Source of the DNA: Aquisalibacillus elongatus
GTDB taxonomy: Bacteria > Bacillota > Bacilli > Bacillales > Alkalibacillaceae
DNA length: 64,000 bases
Direction of reading: 5' to 3'
Assembly: GCF_003843875.1 (NCBI RefSeq)
Contig: NZ_RKRF01000007.1
Location: 186,001 to 250,000, forward strand
Made by a program: the position numbers and the translations under genes. The notes beneath the pieces are model-generated. The model was not told where the DNA came from. It saw nothing but the letters and a program-made list of their open reading frames with translations, and did no database searches. Shown here in pieces: positions 55,354-63,401 of this stretch (within the stretch, counting starts at the first letter, position 1; the number at the start of each line of letters is the position of its first letter).

Positions 55354-56349
55354 GTGAAGAGAAAATTGAAAATTGTGAGTTTAATCGTAATACTTACTGT
55401 AATTGTATTGCTTTTAAGTGGGGTTGTTTATGAGTTATTAAGCTACAAAAATGTAGAGGAAAATTATCCACCAGATGGAGTAATGGTTAAGTTTGAAGAA
55501 AGAGAACTTCATATAAATGTTAAAGGAGAAAAGTCTAATTTACCACCTGTAGTAATTGAAGCTGGAACAGGTAATTGGTCGTATGATTGGTCTCAATTTC
55601 AAGATAAACTGTCAAAGCACACTCAGGTCATTACTTATGATCGTGCTGGTTATGGGTGGAGCGACCCACCGAGCAATGGATTTAGTCTTGATTCTACAAC
55701 TTCAGACCTTAACCAAATTCTAAATTATGCTGAAATTGAAACACCTATTATTCTTGTTGGACATTCTAATGGGGGTGTGTATGCCCGTCATTTTACTGAT
55801 AAATATCCTGAAAAAGTTTCTGGGCTAATTCTTGTTGATTCACGAAATGAATTCTTTAGAGAAGCTGCTCCTAAATTTAATGAGAAGTTTCTTGACGCGG
55901 AAGACCAATCGACTAATATAATTCTATCTCATTTAGGAATTATTAGATTAGTTGCTGATAATACATTGAAAGGAATGCCAGATTTTATTTCTAAAGAAAA
56001 ATACGTACAGGTTCAGTATGATGCACCATTTTTTAAAGTGTTAGATGAAGAAATTGAACAAATTCCTAGGAGTGTTAAGAAGCTAAATAATTTAGAATCA
56101 CTTGAAGATAAACCATTAATGATTATCACACCTAAAAATATTGATGCTGGCGCAGAAGCTTTTGGTTTTTCGGAGGAGCAATCAGAAAAAATTAATCAAA
56201 AATGGAAGGAAAGTCAGGAAAAATTAACAAGTCTTTCAAAAGACAGTGAATTAATTAATGTAGAGAATAGCAGCCATGCAGTTATGTATGATCAACCACA
56301 AAATTTATTAAATGCTGTTCTAAGTATGGGAAAAAGTTTAGTTGATTAA
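55354..56349 (+). CDS. Membrane-anchored alpha/beta hydrolase
   Basis: 331 residues. An N-terminal anchor (residues 6-28, KIVSLIVILTVIVLLLSGVV) places the domain outside the cytoplasm. The nucleophile is Ser138 in VGHSNGGVYA, the oxyanion region YDRAGYGWSD, and the His is in ENSSHAVMYDQP near the C-terminus. Start GTG at 55354 behind GAGGAG. The substrate is unknown. Confidence 0.87.
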   Translation: MKRKLKIVSLIVILTVIVLLLSGVVYELLSYKNVEENYPPDGVMVKFEERELHINVKGEKSNLPPVVIEAGTGNWSYDWSQFQDKLSKHTQVITYDRAGYGWSDPPSNGFSLDSTTSDLNQILNYAEIETPIILVGHSNGGVYARHFTDKYPEKVSGLILVDSRNEFFREAAPKFNEKFLDAEDQSTNIILSHLGIIRLVADNTLKGMPDFISKEKYVQVQYDAPFFKVLDEEIEQIPRSVKKLNNLESLEDKPLMIITPKNIDAGAEAFGFSEEQSEKINQKWKESQEKLTSLSKDSELINVENSSHAVMYDQPQNLLNAVLSMGKSLVD

Positions 56350-56430
56350 TAAATAACTTTAGTATTATTTACTCTTAAATTATTAGATGCAATATTTCAG
56401 GTCCCTTGCTAGAAAATTGGAGGTGTAAGT

Positions 56431-56751
56431 ATGTTTGTAAAAGTTTATAAATACCATATCCAAAATGATAAAGTGAACGAATACATAAGCATTCAAGAAA
56501 AAGCGTCAGAAATCTATGGAAAATATTTGGACTTTAAAACCACTTATCTTCAAAGCAAGGAGGATAATACGAAATGGATGGAGATTACAAAATATAAGGA
56601 TGAAGAAGAGTACCAAAAAAGTATTAACTTAATTAATGAAGAAGAAGAAATATATGAACTATTTAAAGCATTCCAATCGCTTTTAAGTAGTGAGAAGCAG
56701 GAGATAAACGAAGAAAACTTTATTGAAATGAAAGCAATGAATCAATGTTAA
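56431..56751 (+). CDS. Antibiotic-biosynthesis-monooxygenase-like small protein (copy 2)
   Basis: 106 residues, a close paralogue of the 49063-49383 product; the first 23 residues are identical and most changes are conservative (R/K, D/E, N/D). Same GGAGGTG ribosome binding site. The two copies lie 7.4 kb apart in the same direction with unrelated genes between. Confidence 0.75.
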   Translation: MFVKVYKYHIQNDKVNEYISIQEKASEIYGKYLDFKTTYLQSKEDNTKWMEITKYKDEEEYQKSINLINEEEEIYELFKAFQSLLSSEKQEINEENFIEMKAMNQC

Positions 56752-56779
56752 CTTTCTCTTATTCAATTAACGGGGCCTT

Positions 56780-57181
56780 TTGTTTAAGAGGAAATTGACA
56801 AATTCTTATAGAATTGTAATTGATATATTAAGTTATAGGGATGAAGCCTATAGAAGAGCTATTAGAAAAGAGTATTATTATGCTTTGAACTGCATTGATA
56901 AATTAAGACTATCAATATCAACTGCCTGGTATATGGATGCAGGCATTCAACCAAATACGTTTGGTGACTGGGCTAAATACGAAGGTAAAAGAAGTGAGTT
57001 AGAGGATTGGCAGAAATCTCTACTTGAAGCCTGGGAATGTGGAAGAGATACTGAAGAAATTATAAATGTTATGAAAAGCATTGTTCTTGAATTTAAAAAA
57101 GTTCACCGTTCCTTATGTGATGAACTGGACATTAAAGAGGATTCAGAGTGGGTTAATAAAATTGTAAATATGGTTTTATGA
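56780..57181 (+). CDS. Protein of unknown function (133 aa)
   Basis: A soluble, mostly helical protein with an arginine/tyrosine-rich first third (SYRDEAYRRAIRKEYYYAL) and WEC and SLCDELDI segments. The TTG at 56780 has only a weak CGGGG upstream, so the start is uncertain. It may share a transcript with the preceding gene (28-base gap). No family recognised. Confidence 0.6.
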   Translation: MFKRKLTNSYRIVIDILSYRDEAYRRAIRKEYYYALNCIDKLRLSISTAWYMDAGIQPNTFGDWAKYEGKRSELEDWQKSLLEAWECGRDTEEIINVMKSIVLEFKKVHRSLCDELDIKEDSEWVNKIVNMVL

Positions 57182-57237
57182 ATTTAGTCAATTATTAGGA
57201 TTATCCTTATATTCTAATGGAAGGCATAAATTGAACT

Positions 57238-57270
57238 AGGCAACCATAAAGTTGATTGCCTAATATTTTT
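57238..57270 (+). terminator. Terminator after the 133-aa gene
   Basis: AGGCAAC and GTTGATTGCCT form a bulged stem, followed by AATATTTTTT. Confidence 0.65.
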
Positions 57271-57284
57271 TAAAATGAATTGTT

Positions 57285-57299
57285 GGAATATTATGTTAA
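57285..57299 (+). promoter_or_regulatory. Repeated promoter-like motif, copy 2
   Basis: GGAATATTATGTTAA continuing to TGTTAAAAT (extended -10). It lies 15 bases after a terminator and about 120 bases before the next gene. Confidence 0.55.
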
Positions 57300-57417
57300 A
57301 ATTTATTGAACAATTACCTGATCTTTATGAAATGATAAAGTTTAATTAAAATTAGTTTATTTTTCACAAAATCCGGGCTTTAGTTGATGAGCCTCTAAAG
57401 ATTAAGGGGAGAGGTTA

Positions 57418-57708
57418 ATGAATTATATTATAATGTCCGTGCTTGCATTAATTGTTTATTTACAGATGGTTCAGATTGAACAAGTTAATCATTCAAACCT
57501 TTTTAAGAAAGTAGTTATTGTAATAGGGCTACTATATATTCTCCTTGTACCTTTATTAATATTAATGGACATATCGAACTTCTTTGGTTGGTCGGGAGTA
57601 ATCACAACTACAACAATATTAATAGTTGAAATATCGCTGTTTATTTTTGTTATTAATAACTTACCAACAAGCCCTTTTGAAAATAGAAGTAGTGAAACGT
57701 ATGAATGA
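57418..57708 (+). CDS. Small membrane protein of unknown function (96 aa)
   Basis: Three hydrophobic segments (IMSVLALIVYLQMV, VVIVIGLLYILLVPLLILM, ITTTTILIVEISLFIFVI) with a short polar tail. ATG at 57418 behind GGGGAGAGG. No family recognised. First of a run of small membrane genes reaching 59036. Confidence 0.7.
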   Translation: MNYIIMSVLALIVYLQMVQIEQVNHSNLFKKVVIVIGLLYILLVPLLILMDISNFFGWSGVITTTTILIVEISLFIFVINNLPTSPFENRSSETYE

Positions 57709-57782
57709 ACCTAAAGAATTTTATTTTGAACTTTTGAGAGTGTTAGTGGAGTACCCATCAGGGTTAGGGGGAGGAGATTATA

Positions 57783-58187
57783 ATGAACAATAATGTAAAG
57801 CAAGAAGTTCGTTTTTTTATGATCTTTATTCCACTTTTGCTCATGATCACCCTTCCTTTATGGTTTATTTTTGGTCCTTCTACATCAATTAAAGAAAATA
57901 TGTTCAAACAAGAAGGCATTATTGTAATGAAAAAATTTAGGCAAATTGATGAAGAACGACAATTATTAGTAATTCCAAATATCGACCAAGACGACATGAA
58001 AGACAAAACAAAAATAGAATTGGAAGTAATGGCTCAAGAAAAAGAAGGTGCTTATTATCACGTTTCAGAAGAAAAGTTCAATGAATTAAACGTTGGATCA
58101 CAAATTATAGTTTATTGGGAATACCCTGAGTTGCATTCAGACCCTCCTCAACGTGGCGCAGAAATAATAGAAGTGGTATCAAAATGA
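57783..58187 (+). CDS. Membrane-anchored protein of unknown function (134 aa)
   Basis: One N-terminal membrane segment (residues 11-30, FFMIFIPLLLMITLPLWFIF), then an extracytoplasmic domain with DQDDMKDKTKIELEV and VGSQIIVYWEYPELHSDPP. The domain looks like a small OB-like fold resembling DUF3221, a guess only. GGGGGAGGAG upstream. Confidence 0.7.
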   Translation: MNNNVKQEVRFFMIFIPLLLMITLPLWFIFGPSTSIKENMFKQEGIIVMKKFRQIDEERQLLVIPNIDQDDMKDKTKIELEVMAQEKEGAYYHVSEEKFNELNVGSQIIVYWEYPELHSDPPQRGAEIIEVVSK

Positions 58188-58226
58188 AAGTAGCTTAGAA
58201 GCTATAGTTTAATAAGGAGTGGCCTT

Positions 58227-58388
58227 ATGAAAAAAGTTACACTTAGAGAAATCCATGAACTTGATCTACCTATTTTCTTTGAACATCAGAAGGATCCGAT
58301 CTCCAACCACATGGCTGCATTCACATCTTCAAGCTGAATGGGCAAAAGGGGAAGCTTCTTATACATTTGTTGTAGAAGTACAATAAAT
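58227..58388 (+). pseudogene. Broken GNAT acetyltransferase gene
   Basis: ATG at 58227 behind AAGGAGTGG starts MKKVTLREIHELDLPIFF, then DPISNHMAAFTS, a clear GNAT N-terminus. The frame then stops at 58337. In a shifted frame HLQAEWAKGEASYTFVVEVQ runs to a stop at 58388 and is unlike the GNAT core, so most of the gene has been deleted and the rest joined to something else. No acetyl-CoA loop remains. Confidence 0.75.
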
Positions 58389-58499
58389 AGAAAATTTAAT
58401 TGTATATTCACTAACTGGAGTGCTGACTGGCAGCAATATTAAAGAAATAGATATGAAAGTTGTCTTATTAATCAATTAATAAACAAGGTGGGGACACAA

Positions 58500-58733
58500 G
58501 TGGATAAATACATTGCTACTAAATTTACTTGTACAGGCTTTATTATTATGGCTTTATCTGGTATTGGGAAAATTCTTATGATAGGTTTGCCAGACTTCTA
58601 TGTGCATCAAGAAGATAGTAGTATTATACCTCTATTAACATTTATTGGCGGCAGTATCGTCTCTTTAATTGGGATATCTTTTTATATCAAGAAAGTTTAT
58701 AATTTTTTAAATAGTTATTATGATATATTCTAA
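58500..58733 (+). CDS. Small membrane protein of unknown function (77 aa)
   Basis: GTG at 58500 follows AAGGTGGGG at the proper distance; the GTG at 58488 is part of that site. Two membrane segments (TGFIIMALSGIGKILMIGL and FIGGSIVSLIGISFYI) separated by a short acidic loop. No family recognised. Confidence 0.65.
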   Translation: MDKYIATKFTCTGFIIMALSGIGKILMIGLPDFYVHQEDSSIIPLLTFIGGSIVSLIGISFYIKKVYNFLNSYYDIF

Positions 58734-58757
58734 AATCCATCATTAGGAGGTTTTAAT

Positions 58758-59036
58758 TTGCAAAAATCTGGAGAAACATTTAGCTATATTAGTTTATTGT
58801 GTGTCACACTGGCTTGGTTACCAGCAGTGCTGTTTTATACTGGTTGGGATGTTCGGGGAGTTATCTTAAATATTTTGACACCATCCTTATTATTAATTAG
58901 TTTTGTATTCGGTCTTTTAGGTATTTTTCGGTCGTATGATAAAAAGTTTCTATCTTTTATTTCGGTTATTTTTTCCGTAATTACTTCCGTATTATACTTA
59001 ACTGTCCTAGTCGTTTCAGGCATGGGTAGTTCTTAG
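58758..59036 (+). CDS. Small membrane protein of unknown function (92 aa)
   Basis: TTG at 58758 behind AGGAGG. Three hydrophobic segments (ISLLCVTLAWLPAVLFYTG, LTPSLLLISFVFGLLGIF, FISVIFSVITSVLYLTVLVV). 24 bases after the previous gene, so co-transcribed. A terminator follows. Confidence 0.68.
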   Translation: MQKSGETFSYISLLCVTLAWLPAVLFYTGWDVRGVILNILTPSLLLISFVFGLLGIFRSYDKKFLSFISVIFSVITSVLYLTVLVVSGMGSS

Positions 59037-59103
59037 AAGAACTACATAAGTTAGACGAAATGCTGTATATTAATTCCTACATAAGCTATCTTGAGTAAAT
59101 AGT

Positions 59104-59137
59104 AAAAGGGCGATCACTAAATGGTCGTCTTTTTTTG
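59104..59137 (+). terminator. Terminator after the small membrane genes
   Basis: AGGGCGATCA pairs with TGGTCGTCT (G-U pairs) and is followed by seven T. Confidence 0.78.
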
Positions 59138-59153
59138 TAAACACCAAATTTTT

Positions 59154-59168
59154 GGAATATTATGTTAA
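59154..59168 (+). promoter_or_regulatory. Repeated promoter-like motif, copy 3
   Basis: GGAATATTATGTTAA continuing to TGTTAACAT. It lies 17 bases after a terminator and 96 bases before the VOC gene. Confidence 0.55.
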
Positions 59169-59263
59169 CATTAGGTGAAAGATCTTGACTTAATGTAGGT
59201 TATTTTAAAAAGTTTGTTTAATTAGTATAAATAAAGAAACTTAAACAAACCTGGAGGGATTGC

Positions 59264-59650
59264 ATGAAGTTTAGTGAATTTGGATTAATCCTATTTGTTG
59301 AAGAGTACGAAAAATGTATTGATTTTTATAGAGATGTGTTGCAATTACCGATAAGAAATATTAAAGATACTTTAGTTACATTTGATTTACCAAATGGTTA
59401 TTTAATGGTAGAGCAAGGTGGAATTGCTTCAAATCAAGAAAAACAAAGAGAACAAAACCCCACGGTCATTCGTTTTGATGTAGACACATTAAAGACTGAA
59501 GTAGAAAGGTTAGAAGAACGTGGTATTTCTTTTATAAATAAAAAGATTGAGTTTGACTGGGGGACTATTGCCGTATTTACTGATCCTGATGGAAACAGAA
59601 TTGAATTAGGTGAAATCAATAGTTCCAGTGGTTCATTTGAACATAAGTAA
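59264..59650 (+). CDS. VOC (glyoxalase/bleomycin-resistance) family protein
   Basis: 128 residues. The two paired beta-alpha-beta modules are seen as LILFVEEYEKCIDFYRDVLQ and VIRFDVDTLKTEVERLEERG, ending VFTDPDGNRIELGEI with the metal-site Glu. GGAGGGATTGC precedes the ATG. The substrate is unknown. Confidence 0.88.
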   Translation: MKFSEFGLILFVEEYEKCIDFYRDVLQLPIRNIKDTLVTFDLPNGYLMVEQGGIASNQEKQREQNPTVIRFDVDTLKTEVERLEERGISFINKKIEFDWGTIAVFTDPDGNRIELGEINSSSGSFEHK

Positions 59651-59739
59651 GCTTTTGCTTTAACAGTGCAATAGTTCAATTAGAGCAGTTGCTCTTGTAT
59701 TAATGGGGAAATAATTTTAAGAAGTGTTGGGGGCTAAAT

Positions 59740-60246
59740 ATGAGGGAGATAAATCTATCGAATGGTAAAACAATTGAAGTAGAGTGTTTAAGTTGTGCTC
59801 TGACAAGTGGACTTATTGAACCAGATGGGGGAGTAATAATTGAAACTGAACACTTTCACGCTCATCAAGATGTTGCATATCCAATAAGAGGACTGATCAT
59901 ATTAGCTTCTAAACGTCACATCAAATGTTTTGATGAGTTGACGGATGAGGAAAAATTAGATTACATAAAAGTTTTAACAAAATTAAGACAAGCTCAAAGA
60001 GAAGTTCTAGGAATTGAGTATGTTTATTATTTTTATAATGAAGATACAACTCACCATTTTCATACTTGGATGGTGCCAAGATATGAATGGATGTATGATT
60101 TTGGTCGTTCTGTTGAATCTGTTAGACCTGTTTTACTTTATGCTCGAAACGAAATGAACAACCATGAAAATGTTAATGAAGTAATAAAAGCAATTAACTC
60201 TCTAAATAAAGAATTAAATAATTGGGGGGGAGATTATGAAAAATAA
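59740..60246 (+). CDS. HIT-family protein
   Basis: 168 residues. The histidine-triad segment is TTHHFHTWMVPRYEW: the first two histidines of HxHxH are present and the third position is Trp. The N-terminus has CLSCALTSG with two cysteines, typical of zinc-containing HIT proteins, and KRHIKCFDELTDEE. Probably a nucleotide hydrolase or transferase. The 3' end overlaps the next gene by 11 bases. Confidence 0.82.
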   Translation: MREINLSNGKTIEVECLSCALTSGLIEPDGGVIIETEHFHAHQDVAYPIRGLIILASKRHIKCFDELTDEEKLDYIKVLTKLRQAQREVLGIEYVYYFYNEDTTHHFHTWMVPRYEWMYDFGRSVESVRPVLLYARNEMNNHENVNEVIKAINSLNKELNNWGGDYEK

Positions 60247-60838
60247 TAAAATTTTAATTGGCATGATATTTGTATTAATTCTATCTAATATTTTCTTTGC
60301 GTATAGGAGTTTTGAATTAAATAAACAGCTTGAACAATCAAATCAAATAACCAACAGTACAGTTTGGCATGAATTTACTGATTTAATTGGTAGCCTTCAT
60401 TATGTATCGCAAGAACTAGCGCAATATGATGCCTCTATGAATGAAGATGAAAAGGAACTTTATCTTTATTCTTTGGGTAAAGAAGCAAACCGTTTAAATG
60501 AAATAGGGAAGAATCTAAATCGTATATTTATTAGGAGAGGTCAGGATGAATACTTAAAATACGAAGAACACATTTGGATCATTGAAGAGTTCATTGGTGA
60601 TGTCTCAAGAGATGAAGTGAAAGATGAAAAAAGAATACATAATTTAGCTAAAGTAATTAACGAACAACAAAAATATTTGAGTGAAATGTTCTATTCAGAT
60701 AATGCTATTGCTTTATCAGGGGCTAATGAAGATGAAAATATAAAAAGAATTGAAGAAATTCTAGAAGTGATTATAGAGGAAATAAACAAAAATTATGGAG
60801 TATTATTTCTTGATCCATTAATTGTCAAGACAGTTTAG
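60236..60838 (+). CDS. Membrane-anchored coiled-coil protein of unknown function (200 aa)
   Basis: ATG at 60236 behind GGGGGGAG, inside the end of the HIT gene. One N-terminal membrane segment (KILIGMIFVLILSNIFFAY), then a helical acidic extracytoplasmic domain (QKYLSEMFY, IEEILEVIIEEIN). No family recognised. Overlap suggests co-translation with the HIT gene. Confidence 0.72.
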   Translation: MKNNKILIGMIFVLILSNIFFAYRSFELNKQLEQSNQITNSTVWHEFTDLIGSLHYVSQELAQYDASMNEDEKELYLYSLGKEANRLNEIGKNLNRIFIRRGQDEYLKYEEHIWIIEEFIGDVSRDEVKDEKRIHNLAKVINEQQKYLSEMFYSDNAIALSGANEDENIKRIEEILEVIIEEINKNYGVLFLDPLIVKTV

Positions 60839-60854
60839 TAAAAGGGGTGAAAAT

Positions 60855-61322
60855 GTGAAGTTAAAACCTATATTCCTTTTATTTCTTTTATTATTAATGG
60901 CTTGTGGTCATGAAAATAATGCGACATCTCATTTCACCTTAGGGATCGAGGGTTATTCTGATGAGGAATTTGAACGTACAGGAGTATTTATTGATCCGAG
61001 TTCAAAACTTGCGAAAGAGGCAACACCAGGTATTTTTAATAAGTTCGATGATTCTAAAGCATATCTTATTGGCAGTGGAGTGTACAGAAAAGCAACCCAT
61101 GATGAAGAAACAAATCAAATCGTTTATGATGATCAAGAAATTCCAGTATTGATCATTTTTAATGAAGGTTTTTATCAGCAATCAAGGGGTCATAAAGATG
61201 TGGATCCAGTATTATCTAATGGCATTACGATAATGAAGGAGAATGGGGAAGTTATTAAGAGCATCGCGATATCAGCAGAACATTTACAATATAAAGGTGA
61301 ACCTTTTCTTGTTAGTGAATAA
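60855..61322 (+). CDS. Putative lipoprotein of unknown function
   Basis: 155 residues. GTG at 60855 follows AAAGGGGTG. The signal MKLKPIFLLFLLLLMAC ends in a lipobox with Cys17. The mature part contains GSGVYRKATHDEE and PVLIIFNEGFY. The longer frame from 60822 overlaps the previous gene. No family recognised. Confidence 0.75.
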   Translation: MKLKPIFLLFLLLLMACGHENNATSHFTLGIEGYSDEEFERTGVFIDPSSKLAKEATPGIFNKFDDSKAYLIGSGVYRKATHDEETNQIVYDDQEIPVLIIFNEGFYQQSRGHKDVDPVLSNGITIMKENGEVIKSIAISAEHLQYKGEPFLVSE

Positions 61323-61388
61323 AAAAATCTCCATAGATTATAAATCCTAAATTAAGAGATTTATTGAATAGAATATAGGAGGCCTTGA

Positions 61389-61787
61389 ATGATTTTTGAA
61401 ATGACCACTCAGGTGCGTGTATCAAACTTTGATGAAGGGCGTAAATGGTATGAAACTTTATTGAACAAGAAGCCTGATTTTATTCCACACGAGGGTTTTG
61501 TAGAATTTGAACTTATACCAGGTTGTTGGCTTCAAATAGCAGAAGGAAAACCCACTGAAGGAAACGGTCCATTACGTTTGGGTGTTTCTAATATTGAATC
61601 CGAAAGAGAGAGACTTATAAAGGAACTTAAGATTGATAAATTTGAGATAAATTCAAGGCCAGAAGTTCCAGTTAAATGGGGAACTTTCAAAGATCCTTGG
61701 GGTAACCACCTTGGATTTTTTGAATACTTGGATAAGGACGAAGAAAAGAAGAGTATCAAAAACAACTTAGAAAGAACATTTAACTGA
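61389..61787 (+). CDS. VOC (glyoxalase-like) family protein
   Basis: 132 residues. VRVSNFDEGRKWYETLLNKKPDF, LRLGVSNIESERERLIKEL, and KDPWGNHLGFFEYL with the usual metal-site Glu near the end. ATAGGAGGCC precedes the ATG. Distinct from the VOC protein at 59264. The substrate is unknown. Confidence 0.86.
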   Translation: MIFEMTTQVRVSNFDEGRKWYETLLNKKPDFIPHEGFVEFELIPGCWLQIAEGKPTEGNGPLRLGVSNIESERERLIKELKIDKFEINSRPEVPVKWGTFKDPWGNHLGFFEYLDKDEEKKSIKNNLERTFN

Positions 61788-61821
61788 TAGTTAAGTTACT
61801 GAATAGTGGGAGGGATAGTAA

Positions 61822-62220
61822 TTGGAAATCAAAATTGTTGATAGGCCGCTTTGGAAGGGGGTTGCAGCATTGTCGTTTGTGTTTGCCGTCATTCAATTTT
61901 GGGGTGCACACAGTTACTATTCCTCAGCGTATTTTCTTTCGGGTATCAGTTTTATTTTATTAGGATTAGGATTTTTAATGAGGAAGAATTTGACTTATTT
62001 AACTTTAGGAAATAATTCGCTAACTATACACCTAAGAGGGTTTTTGAGCAAAAAGAAGATAAATAACCATGAAATAGAAGAGGCTGAATTTTTGGAGAAA
62101 GCAGTCATTCTTCAACTAGAAGATGAACGTAAATACAAACTTAAGAAAGACTGGATATCACACGAAGATTTAGTTGAATTCAAAAAAGAACTTAAAGCTC
62201 ACTCAGTCATTATTAGATAG
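61822..62220 (+). CDS. Membrane protein with PH-like C-terminal domain (132 aa)
   Basis: TTG at 61822 behind GGGAGGG. Two N-terminal membrane segments (VAALSFVFAVIQFWG, FLSGISFILLGLGFLM), then a cytoplasmic beta-rich domain (YLTLGNNSLTIHLRG, ILQLEDERKYKLKKDW) that looks like a bacterial PH-like domain; the assignment is tentative. Confidence 0.7.
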   Translation: MEIKIVDRPLWKGVAALSFVFAVIQFWGAHSYYSSAYFLSGISFILLGLGFLMRKNLTYLTLGNNSLTIHLRGFLSKKKINNHEIEEAEFLEKAVILQLEDERKYKLKKDWISHEDLVEFKKELKAHSVIIR

Positions 62221-62229
62221 GGGATACTT

Positions 62230-62760
62230 ATGGAAAACAGATTTAATTCATGGTCTTTTTATTTAATACTTATTTGCATAGGTTTAGCAGCCTACTCATT
62301 GTATTCAAATATTTATCATACTTGGCTGATTGCACCTCCAAATTATATATTATTTATCATTAGTTTGTTAGCGCTTACTTTAGGGATTCTTGGTCTTGAA
62401 GATAAAAGAAATAGGCTTACAAAAACGAGAAGCTGGTTAACAATCACTTTGTCAACATTGACATCTATCGGACTATTTGTGGTGCTAACATTTACAGCTA
62501 TTTTTTCGGGTGTAAATGAACATGTAAAAACCGTAAATTCACCTGATGGTCATTATACTATTGATTTTTACCGTTATAACGCGGGTGCAGCAGGTTCATT
62601 TGGTGTGAGGGGAGAATTAGATGGACCACTGTGGTTTAAAAAGCGTATTTATTACGAGGACTCCGCTCATTTAGTTGAAGTTGAATGGAAAGATGACAGT
62701 ACAGTAGAGGTTAATAATCATACTTTAAATTTGAACAAGGGAGGTTCTTATGGATATTAG
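62230..62760 (+). CDS. DUF5412-like membrane protein
   Basis: 176 residues. Three N-terminal membrane segments, then an extracytoplasmic domain with VNSPDGHYTIDFYRYNAGA, GSFGVRGELDGPLWFKKRIY and WKDDSTVEVNNHTLNL, a pattern I associate with DUF5412. TAGGGGATACTT precedes the ATG, 9 bases after the previous gene. Function unknown. Confidence 0.78.
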   Translation: MENRFNSWSFYLILICIGLAAYSLYSNIYHTWLIAPPNYILFIISLLALTLGILGLEDKRNRLTKTRSWLTITLSTLTSIGLFVVLTFTAIFSGVNEHVKTVNSPDGHYTIDFYRYNAGAAGSFGVRGELDGPLWFKKRIYYEDSAHLVEVEWKDDSTVEVNNHTLNLNKGGSYGY

Positions 62761-62789
62761 TCTCCCTATTAGCAAAGGAGTGTTTATTC

Positions 62790-63254
62790 ATGGGTAACTC
62801 AGTTCGTGATGAAAAATTAGAGAAATTAGAGTTTTTTATAGGAGAATGGGAATTAGAGGTGATTCACCCGCATTTCAAAACAAATTCGATCAATGGACAA
62901 GCTGTATTTGACTGGATGGAGAAAGAGAAGTTTGTGGTTCAGAGAACTAATATCAATCAACCAGAGTTCCCGAGTAGTACGATTGTTTACGACTATGATC
63001 CTAATGCCGGTATCTATATACAACATTATTTTGATTCCCGAGGCATAACTCGTTTATATCATATGAGCTTAGAAAAAAATCTCTGGAAAGTATGGAGAGA
63101 TACATCAGATTTTTCACAATTAGATTTTTGCCAACGATTTTTTGGAGAATTTAATGAGTCAGGTGATGTGATACAAAGCTCATGGGAGACATCAAATGAT
63201 GGAATACACTGGGAGCACGATTTTAGGGTTGTTTATAAAAAGTTAGGTAAATAG
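62790..63254 (+). CDS. DUF1579-like protein
   Basis: 154 residues without signal or membrane segments. LEKLEFFIGEWELEV, then STIVYDYDPNAGIYIQHYFD and a repeated GEW/W-rich beta pattern ending DGIHWEHDFRVVYKK, consistent with DUF1579-type small-ligand barrels. AAAGGAG precedes the ATG. Last gene of the accessory block. Confidence 0.75.
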   Translation: MGNSVRDEKLEKLEFFIGEWELEVIHPHFKTNSINGQAVFDWMEKEKFVVQRTNINQPEFPSSTIVYDYDPNAGIYIQHYFDSRGITRLYHMSLEKNLWKVWRDTSDFSQLDFCQRFFGEFNESGDVIQSSWETSNDGIHWEHDFRVVYKKLGK

Positions 63255-63365
63255 AAACTTATACTTATCTTAAGTGAATGAATGGCTTACAATTTAACCT
63301 TTACAAAAAGAACTCATGGTGTTTAAAATAGGTTTTGGTAACAACCAAGAACAGCCGTGAAGTGG

Positions 63366-63395
63366 TTGACAAACGTTTAGACATCGTGCTATGAT
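63366..63395 (+). promoter_or_regulatory. Sigma-A promoter of rplU
   Basis: Perfect TTGACA (63366-63371), 18-base spacer, TATGAT (63390-63395) preceded by TGC. Confidence 0.82.
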
Positions 63396-63401
63396 TTATT
63401 T

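Larger units (their letters stand above)
47700..63300. other. Accessory gene block inserted between spoIVFB and rplU
   Basis: About 15.6 kb of AT-rich DNA with some two dozen mostly unrelated small genes, most on the plus strand, separating two loci that are neighbours in B. subtilis. There is no tRNA, integrase, transposase or direct repeat that I can find at its ends, so the means of acquisition is unclear. The content (GNAT, VOC, HIT, Imm26, DUF proteins, a broken gene, a duplicated gene) is typical of gradual gene gain. Confidence 0.75.

Noticed and set aside
47640..63400. Integrase, transposase or flanking direct repeats for the accessory block
   Set aside because: None could be found by reading both ends and all frames, so the block is not called a mobile element.
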